From Pseudoneurospora amorphoporcata (lineage: Eukaryota; Ascomycota; Sordariomycetes; Sordariales; Sordariaceae), in assembly GCA_033297205.1 (NCBI GenBank), contig MU859062.1, positions 372,001 to 436,000 of the forward strand: DNA of 64,000 bases. Reading direction: 5' to 3'. Position 1 is the first letter of the stretch, and every line of letters begins with the position of its first letter. The position numbers and the translations under genes were made by a program. Positions 31,938-44,120 of this stretch are shown here, one piece after another. The notes under the pieces were generated by a model. That model saw nothing but the letters and a program-made list of their open reading frames with translations, made no database searches and was not told the origin of the DNA.

Positions 31938-34900
31938 TCACTGATACTCCGGACGAACCGTCCAAATGCCCCGCATGCTCGACCCCTTCTTCTCCAACTT
32001 GGCCACCTTCTCCAAAGCAACCTTAAACATATCCGCCTGTCTCGCTCCCGTGCAATAGTGATTAAAGTGATCAACAAGCGACTTTGATGGGACCTTGCCG
32101 CCATGCCGTTTAATGAACGCCGGAATCATTCTTTCAAAGTCCTCCGCCCTCAACGCTCTCGACGCGCCTGCACCGCCTGCTGCACCGCGAACACCTGCTG
32201 AGCTGGGACCTCCGCGTTCGCGACGGGGCGCCGGACGACCAGCTTCGCCGTACTCACCCGTCCAAGTGACCGTGCCGATTGGCACATTTCTGGCTTCCTC
32301 ACCCGCACGGCGGAGCGCCAAGGCTGCTTGAGCAGCAACTCTGTCTGCTTCCGCCTGCAGAATTCTGCGGTCTGCCTTGACCGCCGACTTTTTACCGTTC
32401 ATAATCTCGTCATGCTCAAGAGCGCTGTGAACGGAGCGTGCAAAGATGCCCTCCATCAGACGATCCTCCTCGTTTGGTGCACGGGCAGGTCCATCATCCC
32501 TGAACGTCTCCAACCCTGCGACTCCTGCAATGTGACGGAGGTCGCTTGGCTCGCCCTCGCTTGTGGGTTCGTCCTCGATTCCTACAGATTTGCTGGCTCC
32601 AGGGGCCCTGAGAACTGGCACGTCGTTACCGGGCAAGACTATCTCTTTGGGTCCTGAAGGCAGGCGCTTGACTTCACTGCCCTTGAACAGCTCAGCTGTC
32701 TCGGTCTTTCCGTCCTCATACGAGCTGAGACTGAACAGGTCATGAAGGTCGTTTAGGTTAAACGAGGTCTGCTGCTTTGGATCCTTCAATACCTTGTTGG
32801 ACAGGAATTGCTTGAAGATCTGGCGGTGATAGATCTTCTCTTCAATGGTTCCAGCTGTCATAAGCCGATATATAGTGACTTCCTTCTTCTGTCCCAACCG
32901 CCAGGCACGTTCTCTGGCCTGGACATCTGTTGATGGGTTCCAGTCGGGGTCGAAGATGATGACCCGGTTTGCTCCTGTCAAATTAGTGCCGAGGCCGCCC
33001 ACTTTGGTGGTTAGCAGGAAGACATGTAAATCCGGGTCATTGTTGAACTGGTCAACAAGCGTCTGCCGGTCTTTGACGGGCGTCTTGCCATCCATACGCA
33101 GGTAGTTGATACCATCCTGACGCCTCACAAATGCCTCGATAATGTCCAGCATTTGCGTACCCTGGCAAAATAGCAACGTTTTATGGCCAAGGCGCTTCCA
33201 CATCGGGAGTAATGACTTGACTACTGCCATTTTCCCTGACTTGCTGGTACTGCCCCATTTGTAAGAGGGATCATCTTTGAGCCGCGGATCGAGCAGATCC
33301 GGATGATTACAGATTTTGCGCAAGATATCGATACCGTAGAGGGACTGGCGAGTCCTGTTGAGAATGGCAGTCATGTCATCTGACTTGAGGAACAGTTCGT
33401 AAGCCTCGCGCTGGGGCTTGGACAGCTTGCAGAATAGGACCTGTTCGTTTTTCTTGGGTAAATCAGCGGCTACGTCTACTTTGAGCCGCTGAAGTAGGTA
33501 AGGGCTGATAGTCTCTTTCAACGTCTCTGCACATTTCTGAGCAGTCATGATCTGAAGGTTGGTTGCGTTGGCATAACCACCGAGTTTAATTGGGATCTCA
33601 AACTGATTTCGGAAGGCGACCAAAGTACAGAGCCGCATGGGGTAGATGAAATCAAAGAGTGACCATAGCTCTGTCAGGTTGTTCTGCATCGGTGTGCCGG
33701 AGAGAATCACGCGATTAGGCGTCCGCAGCTCCTTGCAGTAAATGGTGATTGCTGTGTTTGGGTTTCGAATCTTGTGCCCTTCGTCCAGAACGGCGTAGCC
33801 CCAGTCAACTGGGATCAAGACGTCCCCGTATGTCTGCAAACCGGCATAAGTTGTGACCAGCACGTGGCCATGCTTGACAACGCGTTCGACGATCCTCCTT
33901 GCAGCCTGGCTGGACTTTTTCGGCTTTCTCTTGCCGTAGTCATCCTCTCTGTCGTCAAGCTCCCCTTCGTTGCGGACATTGAGCATGCCACTGCCAGAGG
34001 AGTGAAGGATGGATACTCGAAGTGGTGGCCACCAACGGTGAAACTCGTTTACCCATTGACGCAAGACTGTTGCCGGGGCTACAACGATGACTGGCTTGTC
34101 GAGCTTTCGACTGTAGTGTAACGCAGCCACGAAGGAAATCAGTTGCACTAAATCTCGTCAGCAAAGAAACATAGATTCCTCGGAGGTCATTGGAGAGAGC
34201 ATACCGGTTTTGCCCAGCCCCATCTCGTCTCCAACTATACCTCCAACTTGCTGCGCGTATAGCTCCGCTAGCCACTGCACGCCGGTCTTTTGGTAGTCGA
34301 AGAGAGATGGGTAAATGTCGCCTGGCAGCTTGAGACCGTTCTCAAACTGATGGTCAGGCTGATCTGGCGATGGCTTGAACCATTCTTCCACCCCGTCATC
34401 CTTGTCAACTGGCTGGCCGAGTCTCTGCTGACGAGCCCGTCGTGCATTGCTCCTGCGCGCTACCCAGTCTTTTAGTCTTGCTTGATAGACCTTTTCATTG
34501 CCATCGTCTATCACGCTCAGGTCAACCTTGTCATCACCATCGGCATCTCTGACTACCTTCTTCCGCTTCTTAGGTGTGGTATCTGTCATGTCATAATCAT
34601 CGTAATCGTCGGAAGAATCGGCCTCGGGAGAAGCCGCTTCAGAACCAGACTCTCCCGGCACAAACTCGTCTTCGGATTCGGGCGGCGGTTGGACCCTACG
34701 CCTCTTTCGGGGACGTAGAGAAAATTCGTCTGTAGCAGCTACGGTAGCGATCTCATTTTCTTCGACAAAGCCAGGCAGACGGAGATTCTGATGAGATCGA
34801 GGGCCGTCATCTTCCTTTTCTTCCAGCTCGTCGGCGACAGCCTCGTCTTCAGCATCGACAATGGCGTTGGCGAGATCACCCTCAACGTCGGCAGATCTGG

Positions 34901-35480
34901 GACCACCGAATTTAGCAAACGGCGTGATCTTTCCCGTTCGGATGAGATAGTCTCGCTGGGTCTCGTTTGGGAGTCGTTTGCCGGTGGCCGGGGCCAGTGT
35001 ATCGGTCTCGCCCTGCTGGTTGCGCTGTTCGATGCGGGCACGGAAATCGGCAATGTCTTTGTCGCAGAGTTCGATTTCGGCATCTATTCGTGCTATCTCC
35101 TGTTGTATGCGTAGTCGTGCGGTTGGGTTCGTGATGCCCGGCCGTAGTTTCTGTTGCTGCGATTTCTTCTGATTTTCGAGTCTCACCCGAGTAGCCTCGG
35201 CCTTGTCGATACGCTTCTGATCTCTCTTGTCTTCAGCTTCGATCAAGGCTCGACTAGCTTGTAGGGTAATATCACGTTCCAGATCGTCTTGGTCTCGGAC
35301 GTTTTCGGTAAGATTCTTGAGCGCAGCCTCTTCGTCGAGCCCGTCAGCTTCGGGCGCACTCGGCGTGTCAACTGTCGAGTTTTCATTGTCGAGTGACATT
35401 GCTTCTGGCTGTTCGACGTCGGGCTTCGTCTCGGGCGAGGTTTCGGTTGGCCCCGAGTTTTGAGTTGTATCAGGGTCCAT
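31938..35480 (-). CDS. rad26: SNF2-family DNA repair ATPase Rad26 (CSB/ERCC6 homologue)
   Basis: Two exons on the minus strand, 35480-34205 and 34147-31938, giving 1161 aa; the 56-nt intron (donor GTATGC) lies directly after the Lys-Thr of Walker A. N-terminal half: acidic and coiled-coil sequence (KRIDKAEATRVRLENQ), basic KKRKK and RKRRR clusters that could be nuclear signals. Helicase: DYQKTGVQWLAEL, GDEMGLGKT (417-425), APATVLRQW, DEGH (547-550), LSGTPMQNNLTELW, then the C lobe with LLTTKVGGLGTNLTGANRV and RAWRLGQKKEVTIYRL. The extreme C-terminus, HGGKVPSKSLVDHFNHYC, fits the CSB winged-helix end. Rad26/CSB pushes stalled RNA polymerase II and starts transcription-coupled nucleotide excision repair. 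It shares a 0.86 kb upstream region with the divergent reductase gene. Confidence 0.94.
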
Positions 35481-36336
35481 TTTGGAAGAGAAATTGCAAT
35501 GCCATTGACTAGAGCAAGCAGAACGGGAAGGGAATGGTAAACAGGTTCAACGCTTGTGATTGCCGGCTGTCTAAGGTCTCGGGTTGGCTGAGAATCCTGG
35601 GTTGTTCTAAGTGACAAAGAAGCGTGGAAAGGTGGATGTGTGGTCAAAATCGATAATGGGCGGGATGATTACGTGAGCTCTTTCTGGTTTTAGTAGTACA
35701 AATTCAGGCGGAAACAACGAGTGGCACCAGAGAAGCGATGGGTCGTAGCGGAGCCTTCCGACTGAGGCAAACGATGAATTGTTGCGATGAAAAGTCAGGA
35801 GTCGCAGTTTACAGATCGAGGCTGCTGTTGCCTGTTCTGTGTTTATTGCGCCCGCTCCTGCTGCGATAGGCTTCACTCGCGCAACGGGAAATGGCAGGCG
35901 CAAATGGCCAACCCTGGCCCGATGACGCATTGCAGGTTCAGGGTTCGCGGTGGACACGTCATCATGTGACTTGCATAAACCGCATAACACATGAAAGCTT
36001 ACTAAGCAGCCCGATATCGCGACTGCGCGCATTGTATCGTTTCCAAAGTCAAAACATACCTATCGCGGACTCGAGGGCTTGTAGTACTTGCTCTGTTTTT
36101 ACTCAAGCTCACTGTAGGTAGGTACATAGACGTAGCAGACACTTTCCCACCTTTTACTCGCATCTGCTCTATTCCGTTTGCTCTTCTCGAACTCCCTCCT
36201 TTTTCCATGATTTGATATGAATTCATTTCGTCTTCTCATCCTTTTGTTCACGATGTTCGCTCCCATTTCTTCTCTGCCACTACGAGAGTCTATTAACACC
36301 TATATTTCCTCGCTCTAACCAGTTGCTTTAGCTGGT
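35481..36336. promoter_or_regulatory. Divergent promoter region rad26 / reductase
   Basis: 856 bp between two start codons pointing away from each other. Open frames inside are short and unsupported. The right 130 bp is pyrimidine-rich, as expected for a leader. No clear TATA box. Confidence 0.55.
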
Positions 36337-37665
36337 ATGTCTCGGTTCATCAGAAACATGTCGACGACAACGCGCCTACTCTCACAATCAGTCCCTAAGA
36401 ACGGTGTGATAATGCCCCCATGGCTTCACGACATCACTCAAAGCACTTCAGCTGCGCCCAAGCTATATGCTTGGACTCCGGAGAACTTGCCAAATACTTC
36501 TGGCAATGGAAAATCCAAGGCAGCTACGCCCAAGGACCTCCAGAAGCGCATCTTCATTCTTGGTATTGGAAACCTCGGCAGACTATATGCCAACTCCCTG
36601 GCAAAACTAGGTCAAGAAGTCCCAGTGACACTCGTTCTTCATCGGAAGAGCTTGCTAGAACGCTGGGTTTCTGAGCCGGGTATTGAGCTGACGCGTCACG
36701 GCGTCCCTGAAAAGATCTCTTCCTTCGACGTGGAGTGGTGGACAGAAGAAGCACCAGCGCATGGGCCCGTGAGGGAGGTCTGTGACGGGACCAAGATCGC
36801 TAACCTCTTGGTCGCTACCAAGGCTCCAGATGCTTTGCCTCAGGTAGACAGACTGCGGAGCTATCTCGATGGGAACTCAACCGTCGGATTTGTTCAGAAC
36901 GGCATGAACAAGCTGTGGCCGCCCTACGGCGCCATATACAATGAGCATCGCTTCCCACCTAGACAACATCCGAACTGGCTGGTCTGTGTAACGACTCACG
37001 GCGTATACTCTCTGGGGACCTTCAAGAGTGTCCATGCGGCTCCTGCTGATATTGCCATGGGCTTGGTGTTGCCGAACCCGGACACAGCGAGCGAAGCAGA
37101 CTACCTCATGGACCAAATCTTGAAGGCGCCTGAGCTGGAAGCTCGTAAAGTCCCACGGAACGCACTCTGGGTTCTTCAACTGGAGAAGCTCGTTATCAAC
37201 TCCCTTATCAATCCCCTGACAGCCGTCATCCGTTGCATGAACGGTCACCTTTTCGACCAGCCAGCACCTGAGTTGAAGAAGCTTATGGACATGTTGGTTG
37301 ATGAGGCCAGTCAAATACTCCAGGCTTTGGCTCAGCACTCGAGCAGCCAGGATATTCTCACTGGTGTCGACTCGGCCCCCCATGGTGACTTGAGCAAGGA
37401 AGCACTCGTAGAGCGTTTCTCGGCCGCGCGGCTGAACGCAATGCTGCAACGCGTTGGAGAAAAGGTCAAAGAGAACAGGAGCTCCATGTGTCAGGATGTT
37501 ATGGCTGGGAAACAAACCGAAGTTTGGGAGTTCAACGGCTGGTTGGTACAGATGGCGGAATTCCTTGGCTTGGAAGCGCCCAACCATATGAAGCTCTGCG
37601 AGCTAGTGGAAGCTGGTGTTGTCGGTGAACAAAACCTCCTGGAGGCTTACTTTGGCAAGAAGTAA
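36337..37665 (+). CDS. 2-dehydropantoate 2-reductase family protein (ketopantoate reductase)
   Basis: One exon, 442 aa. Residues 1-25 (MSRFIRNMSTTTRLLSQS and onward) are basic and Ser/Thr-rich with no acidic residue, a probable mitochondrial presequence. Then FILGIGNLGRLYA, with the dinucleotide motif GIGNLG at 76-81, followed by a typical Rossmann fold; LVATKAPDAL holds the conserved Lys, and LEKLVINSLINPLTAVIRC is the C-terminal substrate motif with Lys, Asn and Ser. The enzyme reduces 2-dehydropantoate to pantoate with NADPH in vitamin B5 and CoA synthesis. Fungi carry several paralogues, some with other mitochondrial roles, so the substrate is inferred from family only. It is 50-100 residues longer than bacterial PanE because of the N-terminal extension and loops. 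The ATG chosen is the first after a stop-rich leader; a second Met at residue 8 is possible. Confidence 0.85.
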   Translation: MSRFIRNMSTTTRLLSQSVPKNGVIMPPWLHDITQSTSAAPKLYAWTPENLPNTSGNGKSKAATPKDLQKRIFILGIGNLGRLYANSLAKLGQEVPVTLVLHRKSLLERWVSEPGIELTRHGVPEKISSFDVEWWTEEAPAHGPVREVCDGTKIANLLVATKAPDALPQVDRLRSYLDGNSTVGFVQNGMNKLWPPYGAIYNEHRFPPRQHPNWLVCVTTHGVYSLGTFKSVHAAPADIAMGLVLPNPDTASEADYLMDQILKAPELEARKVPRNALWVLQLEKLVINSLINPLTAVIRCMNGHLFDQPAPELKKLMDMLVDEASQILQALAQHSSSQDILTGVDSAPHGDLSKEALVERFSAARLNAMLQRVGEKVKENRSSMCQDVMAGKQTEVWEFNGWLVQMAEFLGLEAPNHMKLCELVEAGVVGEQNLLEAYFGKK

Positions 37666-38989
37666 ATGCCTTGTGTCAAGGCGAAGGTCAACCTGCGCCG
37701 AGATTACCACGACGTCAATGAAGTACCAGGCAGCAGCATCTGACATCTGTATTCGAGCATGAACTACAGCGGCCTGTTCGCCGCTCTCGGTAGTCACAAG
37801 GGCGGTACGCCGACCTGAGGCATTGACGGATACCGGTGTTTCTAGGATCCGAAACATCACTCACCAAGCTGAGGCGCTTACTTCATCAAGCAGTGCCAGT
37901 CGCCTTGGTCCAATGGGCATGTGTCTTCACAGGGAAAATCCTGCTCAGTGCAAAGGGTCCTCCTGCCTATCCACTGTCCCTCCATTGCTGAACCACTGCT
38001 TTTCCGTATCTGGCACTACTCCGGGAGCTCTGCCTTAGATCCCTCGCAGTCTCAGGGCCTGTCACCACCCGCCTTCCACTCTACTCTCACACCCTCTTCA
38101 CATGCGTGAGTCCCAGCGAGCGGGCATATAGCGTGCTGAGAAGCTTGCGGAAAGCGGGGAGGAAGCGAGCCCACCGCTTAAGAAGTATCCCACAGACTTT
38201 GGTCTGTCACACCTGCTTTCATGCCAACTTTCCGAATCCGAATGAATCCTGTAACCCTCGGGCGGCGCGGAGGTAACCTCCTTGACTCTCCTTCCATCGT
38301 ATCGAATCCTGTTTTTCTCAGCTCATCCTATCCTTTCCTGGGGCGTGTGTCCGTGTGTCCGTCTGTACGTGCGTTCGGACTGGGTGGGTGACTGGTGGGT
38401 GGGTGGACGGCGGAGCCTTAAAGGAGGGCCGATATACCGTATTAGAATGGTTGATATAAGCCAGGTTTTGCACGGTATAAAACATACCATTATTGCAGAA
38501 CCGGACAGCGACGGAGGTAGCGCGTAGCAAGTGCGGGATCATTATCCCTCACCACACAGCCATCGCATTCCCGATTGCATCCTTTCCGTTCCCTCACCGT
38601 CCTCCAGCCTGGCTCGTCGCCTCTCTCTTCCCCCCTTTGCTGACTTGTTGCGTTCGGATATGATGTGCTTTCTTCGCTTTCTTTCTTTCATGTCTCTGCG
38701 TCTCTAGTGTGCTTTCTCGAGGCGGACGAAGGGGAGAGCAAACCTGCCATGTGAGCCATGCAGGTCATTCTCCTAACGGTCGTTTCTCCCCGCGTCGATG
38801 GCTCTTCGTTCCTTCCCCGGTGGTGACCAATGCCTGCCAAGGACCACACTACCTTACCGCACAGTCCACCTCGTGCCTTGCTTCACGGAGGGCAAACACC
38901 ATCGAGCGAAATGCGAACCACCTACCCCACCGCACCTGCCCTTATAATTGTCCTATGCAGGCCGCGTTGGCAACATCTCCTCGGGACCA

Positions 38990-39095
38990 GATACCTTAGC
39001 TCAACTGGTCTCATTGAGAGTCTCCGTCTTTAGTGTGCCGTACCCCGGTCCACGAAGAGGTCGCGCGTTCGACTCGGATGTACGGTATAATTGCT
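38990..39095 (+). pseudogene. tRNA-like relic (box A and box B present)
   Basis: TAGCTCAACTGG (38997-39008) fits the pol III box A of a tRNA D arm, and CGTTCGACTC (from 39067) resembles box B. Between them TCCGT and ACGAA could form an anticodon stem with one mismatch, leaving room for an intron of about 20 nt. ATACC (38991) and GGTAT (39084) could pair as acceptor. The T stem and the register of the acceptor do not fit a normal tRNA, so I treat it as a decayed copy. Confidence 0.3.
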
Positions 39096-40555
39096 TTCCA
39101 GCAAAGCTGGGATTTTCGTGCGTCGACAAGACAACGTCCTCCGATGTTCGCTCCCAAGGAGAGTTGTAGTTCCCCGCTACTGTGAATCTTGTTGTGTTTT
39201 GTTTCTTTTTCTTTTTCTCCTGAATTTTGGGGAGTTGGAAGTGAAGGCGAGAGGGGAGTTGGTAGTAAGAAGTGGCTGTCCCTTTTTGCAACATAATGGC
39301 GACTTCAAACGATGCATGGTCTACACAATCATGGCCACCAAGAAGAGGAAGAAGATTCGCAGGAAGGAGCGAAGCGTGAAAGCAAAACAGCGAAGGACTG
39401 ATTGAAGAGGCAAGAACCACTACCTCGTCTTGATTTGGACACTTAATCTCTCGATCGGGTCCATCTCCGTGCGAAGTCGCAATGAAGCTGCCCAGCTTGT
39501 TGTCAATACCTACCGTTATTTCCTCTACATGCAAGTCATGGGAGGAAGGCCTGGCGCAAAAAGCCCCGGACCGTTGACAATGCCTCTTTGGGGACCTGAA
39601 AGGTGCCGAGCCTCCTTTAAGGGGACAAGAAAGGGAAAGACCGAGACTGGGACAGGTCAACTGGAGATCTTCGGCTACAGATACACGGATACTACTGACC
39701 GAAGCCTCGTTCGGAGAATCCGTCCATTTGGGTGGCATTCGGCTACGGAGGGCAGAGTGACGCTCAATTCATTTCCGGCCGGATGGTCAACCCCGCAGTC
39801 GTTTTTCGCAAAGAGTGTCCCTTTCCAGACACTGTCATTCAAGCCATGCATCTTGTAGGAGACGGCGTTGACCCCACGCGGACGGCAGAGAGTTCACCTT
39901 GATTGGGATAGGTAAGGTAAGCTAGGTCATCATCTGTGAAGTGGCTGTCGTACTTGTAAAACTCAAAAAGTAATCCCCTCCTCGCCCTCTTACCCCCCAT
40001 CGACTTATCATCACTTCCCAGCCTCACAAGACATCCTTTAAAGACAAGTCAGGCAAACAAGCATGCCACCACCAGGAGCCGCGGGATCGACGTGACACCC
40101 AGTAGGGCTTACTCGGCGAGAAACTTCACACAACTGTCAGGCTTCCTTGTCCCAGATGTAACTATCAAGGCAACAGAGGCCTGGTCTAGATCTACTGCCC
40201 CGCCATGCCCTGTCTCCAGATGCCATCACTCAGCCACGGCTCACGAGACAACTGCATACGGTGTGGCACATAGAAAGGATGATCTTATGCTCATTTCCAT
40301 TCCCGGCTCACGGTCAAGGCTACATGTAGCTTCGTGTTCAGTAATGCTGCGTGACATAAACAGATGGGATTGCCGAGCGGGCATACTACGCTACACTGCT
40401 TCTTTACAACATTACAGCACCACATCACTACCCGTTTCGGGGCACACAAGCCGAGAGAAACGGAAGAAAAAAAAAGAGTTACTCGCTTGCTCGCGCGCTT
40501 CACTCCCTTCAGTGCAAACGCCAACGAGGCGACGAAATGGGCGAAACCAACCAGG

Positions 40556-40603
40556 TAGGTTGAGCGAGGTAGGTAGATAGGTAGGTAGGTAGGTAGGTAG
40601 GTG
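40556..40603. repeat. GGTA/TAGG microsatellite
   Basis: About nine units of GTAG with a few changes. Such tetranucleotides are common in intergenic DNA of Neurospora-type genomes. Confidence 0.85.
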
Positions 40604-43600
40604 AGCATCGTGATGTGACATCGACGAGTACTACACCGCAGGACAGGCAGGACAGGCAGGGTACTATAACGTACCGTTTCACCGTCTATCTCCCCGCAGG
40701 ATCCTGGCCCTTGTTCAAATTCACTTCGAGGGTCGAACTACCCAGGTACGTTGCTTGTTTACTTCAGTCGCTGGGTGACACATCTGGTGAGTATTGAGTA
40801 AGTAGATGTTTGTTGAACAAGAGCTTCCAAAGCAGCGAAACCGGCTGAGCTAGAGACAGGGAAGGGCAATTTCACCATCTGGTTCATCAACGTATAAACT
40901 GTATTCTTGCGCCAACAGCAATGGATGGTAGACGATACGTCACCATAGAAGAGTGAAGTTTCCCCGCGCCAACTTGAAAATAAGACCGGAGACGAAGGGC
41001 CCCTTCTCAATGGTAGCCCTGCGTACCTACCTCTAAGGAACAAGGGAAGGAAACCAAGCCATTGGACACTGGACTTGTTTCAGAAAGTGTCGGTGGTTTG
41101 AGAGATAGCCAACTTGGTCTATGTAGGGCACGAGGAGACTGGAAGGCTTGGACAAATTGCTCTTTGCATTGGTCGCGTGCAAGTCGGTACTCGGTAGCTT
41201 CGGTGATCATCAAGACTGTTGTTGGTCGATTCTCTTCATTACCAATATCTCAATGTATACATGTATCTCTTTTGGTGCTCAAGTACCGACGAGGTTTCTT
41301 TTGATGTACCGACTGACATTTCGGTGCTTTCTGCTACACAGCTTTATCTCTCCTAGACCATGGACAAGGCAAGGTGCTGAATATGAACCGAGTGACCAGA
41401 GTGATGAACTGTAAACGACCGACATCAAAACCGGAGCATGTCCGAGTTTAAGTTACCTTATTATTGAGCAGGGAATTTTATCTTCCAAAATAACGCTAAC
41501 GTTAACTTCCGAACAAAAGAAAAAGAGAAAGAGAGATCACTGCATTGCAGTTTTGAAGCACACGTTCGGCTAGCCACTAGACCGAACGACTGTTGAGGAA
41601 TTTCCTCACTCTGCATTGCAGCTCGGCGCAAGAAACTCGCCTAGATCGCTCGTCTAGGTGCAACATCAGGGGAAAGCGAAGGGCCGACTTGGCGACCGCC
41701 ATTCGTTATTCCCTCGAGAGTCCCCCGCTTGAACTTACAGCGCTAGTTTAGTGCAGTCTATCGTAGCGTGGTGTGGCGGGCGGTTTGTCTCGACCCGAAA
41801 CCTCGCTCGCCGTGATTCCGAACGCCCCAACGGTAGGCAGTTGTGTTCTGAACGAATGAGATAAGGCGGAGGAGGGGGATACATGAGGAGGGAAAAAAGC
41901 AATGACTGATCAAGGGTTGTTTCAAGCACCGGCCGGCAGGATGGGCCATGGCATGGCAGAGCAGGCAACGTCTCAAGAAAGAAAGATCCCAGTGTCGTGC
42001 CTGAAGTACAGTGTCTGGAGTGAGGGGTCATGGATGGTATCTCAGGAAGTACCTATACGGCAAGTAGAAGGAGGAGGAGGGGCACGAGAGAATCCAAAAG
42101 GGAATTGGGCGATTTAATTAACAGGCAAGTACCGAAACGTCTGCAAGCTGAACAAAGGGGTTCATCGATATGGTAACAGTAGGTATGGGGAAGCGGTAAT
42201 ATCTTGGCAGTGAGGTACTCCTCTCCTCTGGTTCTGATATCGACGGGATGGCAGCATACGAAGGATCTCCACTCGTATCTCAAATACTCGGTGAGAACAA
42301 ATCAGGAAAATTGGTTCTTGACTCTGGTATCCAGCGTGTCGATCGGTGAGCCATTGAAGAAACTCGAGTCATAGCGCAAGCTTCATAACAAGCCTGATAT
42401 AGGTTTCGTCAACCACAGATTTAGTGGACGCGAATCAGAAATATATAATGACAACGGACAGGGACCACTCGCTTCTCGGCAAACTCACAAAAAGACCCCC
42501 TGTTCGTCCTAGTTGCTGGTTTCGCCTGGCGGCTGGAGAGAACCGAGCGAGATGAGATGGGACGAGGTATGGAGAAAGAACAACTTGTAAAACGGATCCT
42601 TTGAACTTACCTGGTGCAGACTGACCTATTGTTGGCAAAAATACCCAAGATAGGTATCAAAGCTATTGCCTTGACAAATATCTTGGTGATACAGCACGAT
42701 TCAAGCAACGGCAGGTTTCATCTTCGCTGAGAAAGGATCATCATCAACTCACATCTTTCTTGCCTTGACGCGAACCCAGCACGTTGGTTTAAACCCCTTT
42801 CAGCACGCGGATCCGAGACCGTTTTAGACGACCCTACCGAACAGAACCGAACAACCGAACCAGATAACAGCCAATCGAGCCAACTGACTGACCGACAAAA
42901 TGGCGGACACTTTCTAGTTCCTGAATCGATGCTAGCGTTGTACCTTGCTATGAACGTTGTCGATACGACCGATCATCGTCAACGGTCGATGATGGAACAT
43001 CAGACATGGGGGACGAGGCTTGGCTCCTGGGGACAGGGCATCCGTCAATCTCCGTGCTCCTAGAGTTGTAACAATGGCGTCAACGGCACATGACAGCCAT
43101 TCACAGAGTATCGAACCTGTGCTTTGATCCAAGAATGAAATAAAGATCAGACCATTTTTCACACTCGCGTTCCTGTTTTGCTGGGTAGGGGACCTCACGA
43201 CCCAGAGACAGACCTGACAGGTTGACAAGGGAACCGGCTAAGATGAACACAATCTTGTGGTTCAAGAGTGCGGTCTAGTGATTTATCCAACACCTCTCAA
43301 GACGCCTCTTCGCGGAATAGGAAGGTGCTAAAGTGACTGGTTCGGCAGCCAAGCCATCAACCGCACAATGACCGCACAATGCCAATTGTTGATTGGGATC
43401 CCATCTTTCCAGCGGACGGTCAGTTACGCGCCGTGAGAATAGCGTGCACTTGGCGTCCTCCTCATCCTCACCGTCACACTCAACGGCCCGCAGTGTGATG
43501 CATCATTGTGTTACAGTTAGAGATACCAATCACACCGTGGAGCACAATGGGCTCGCTAAGGTGAAAGGACAAAACGGAAAGGGCCGGCCTGATTAAACAT

Positions 43601-43812
43601 TAAACACAACGGTCTAAGACCAAATAACTAAGGTATACACACGAATTGTGAAAGGGTAAGCAGGAGTTCTGAAAAACAAAGACAGAGGTAAAACGAAAAC
43701 AGGCGTAGTGAGAGTTGCATTGTGCTGGGTATCGCGCGATGTGACAGATAAAGGAAAGATATGTTGAAGTTCGACGATGTGTGCGTGTAATAGTTGTTGA
43801 TGTGTATGCTCT

Positions 43813-43813
<1 letters not shown>

Positions 43814-43856
<43 letters not shown>

Positions 43857-44010
43857 AAACCCAACCCAACCAAACACCCAACGGGAAAAAAAGTAACCAA
43901 ACAACACCAACGGACCANNNNNNNNNNCACTTCGTTCCCTTGTTTCAACTAAAATTTTATTTTTTTTTTTTTTTCTCTTTGTGGGGGTTTTATTTTTTTT
44001 TTTTTTTTTC

Positions 44011-44060
<50 letters not shown>

Positions 44061-44120
44061 CCGCAACCCAACCAAACTCCCTACGTGAAATAAAGTACCC
44101 AACCAACTCCAAGGGACGAG
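43814..44120. other. Assembly gap with flanking homopolymers and degraded repeats
   Basis: Ten N at 43918-43927. On the left is a run of 42 A (43814-43855), on the right T-rich sequence and a run of 45 A (44012-44056). The sequence after the first A run (43856-43917) and that after the second (44057-44120) are clearly the same sequence with many small differences, starting CAACCCAACCAAAC in both. The block 43928-44011 also resembles the reverse complement of the right copy. This pattern points to contig ends of poor quality rather than real biology. Confidence 0.8.

Noticed and set aside
39001..39738. 245-codon minus-strand frame
   Set aside because: No domain, contains a lysine homopolymer, and covers the tRNA-like element; likely chance.
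43814..44056. Poly(A) and poly(T) runs as retroposon tails
   Set aside because: No element body, target-site duplication or reverse-transcriptase frame; the context points to assembly error.
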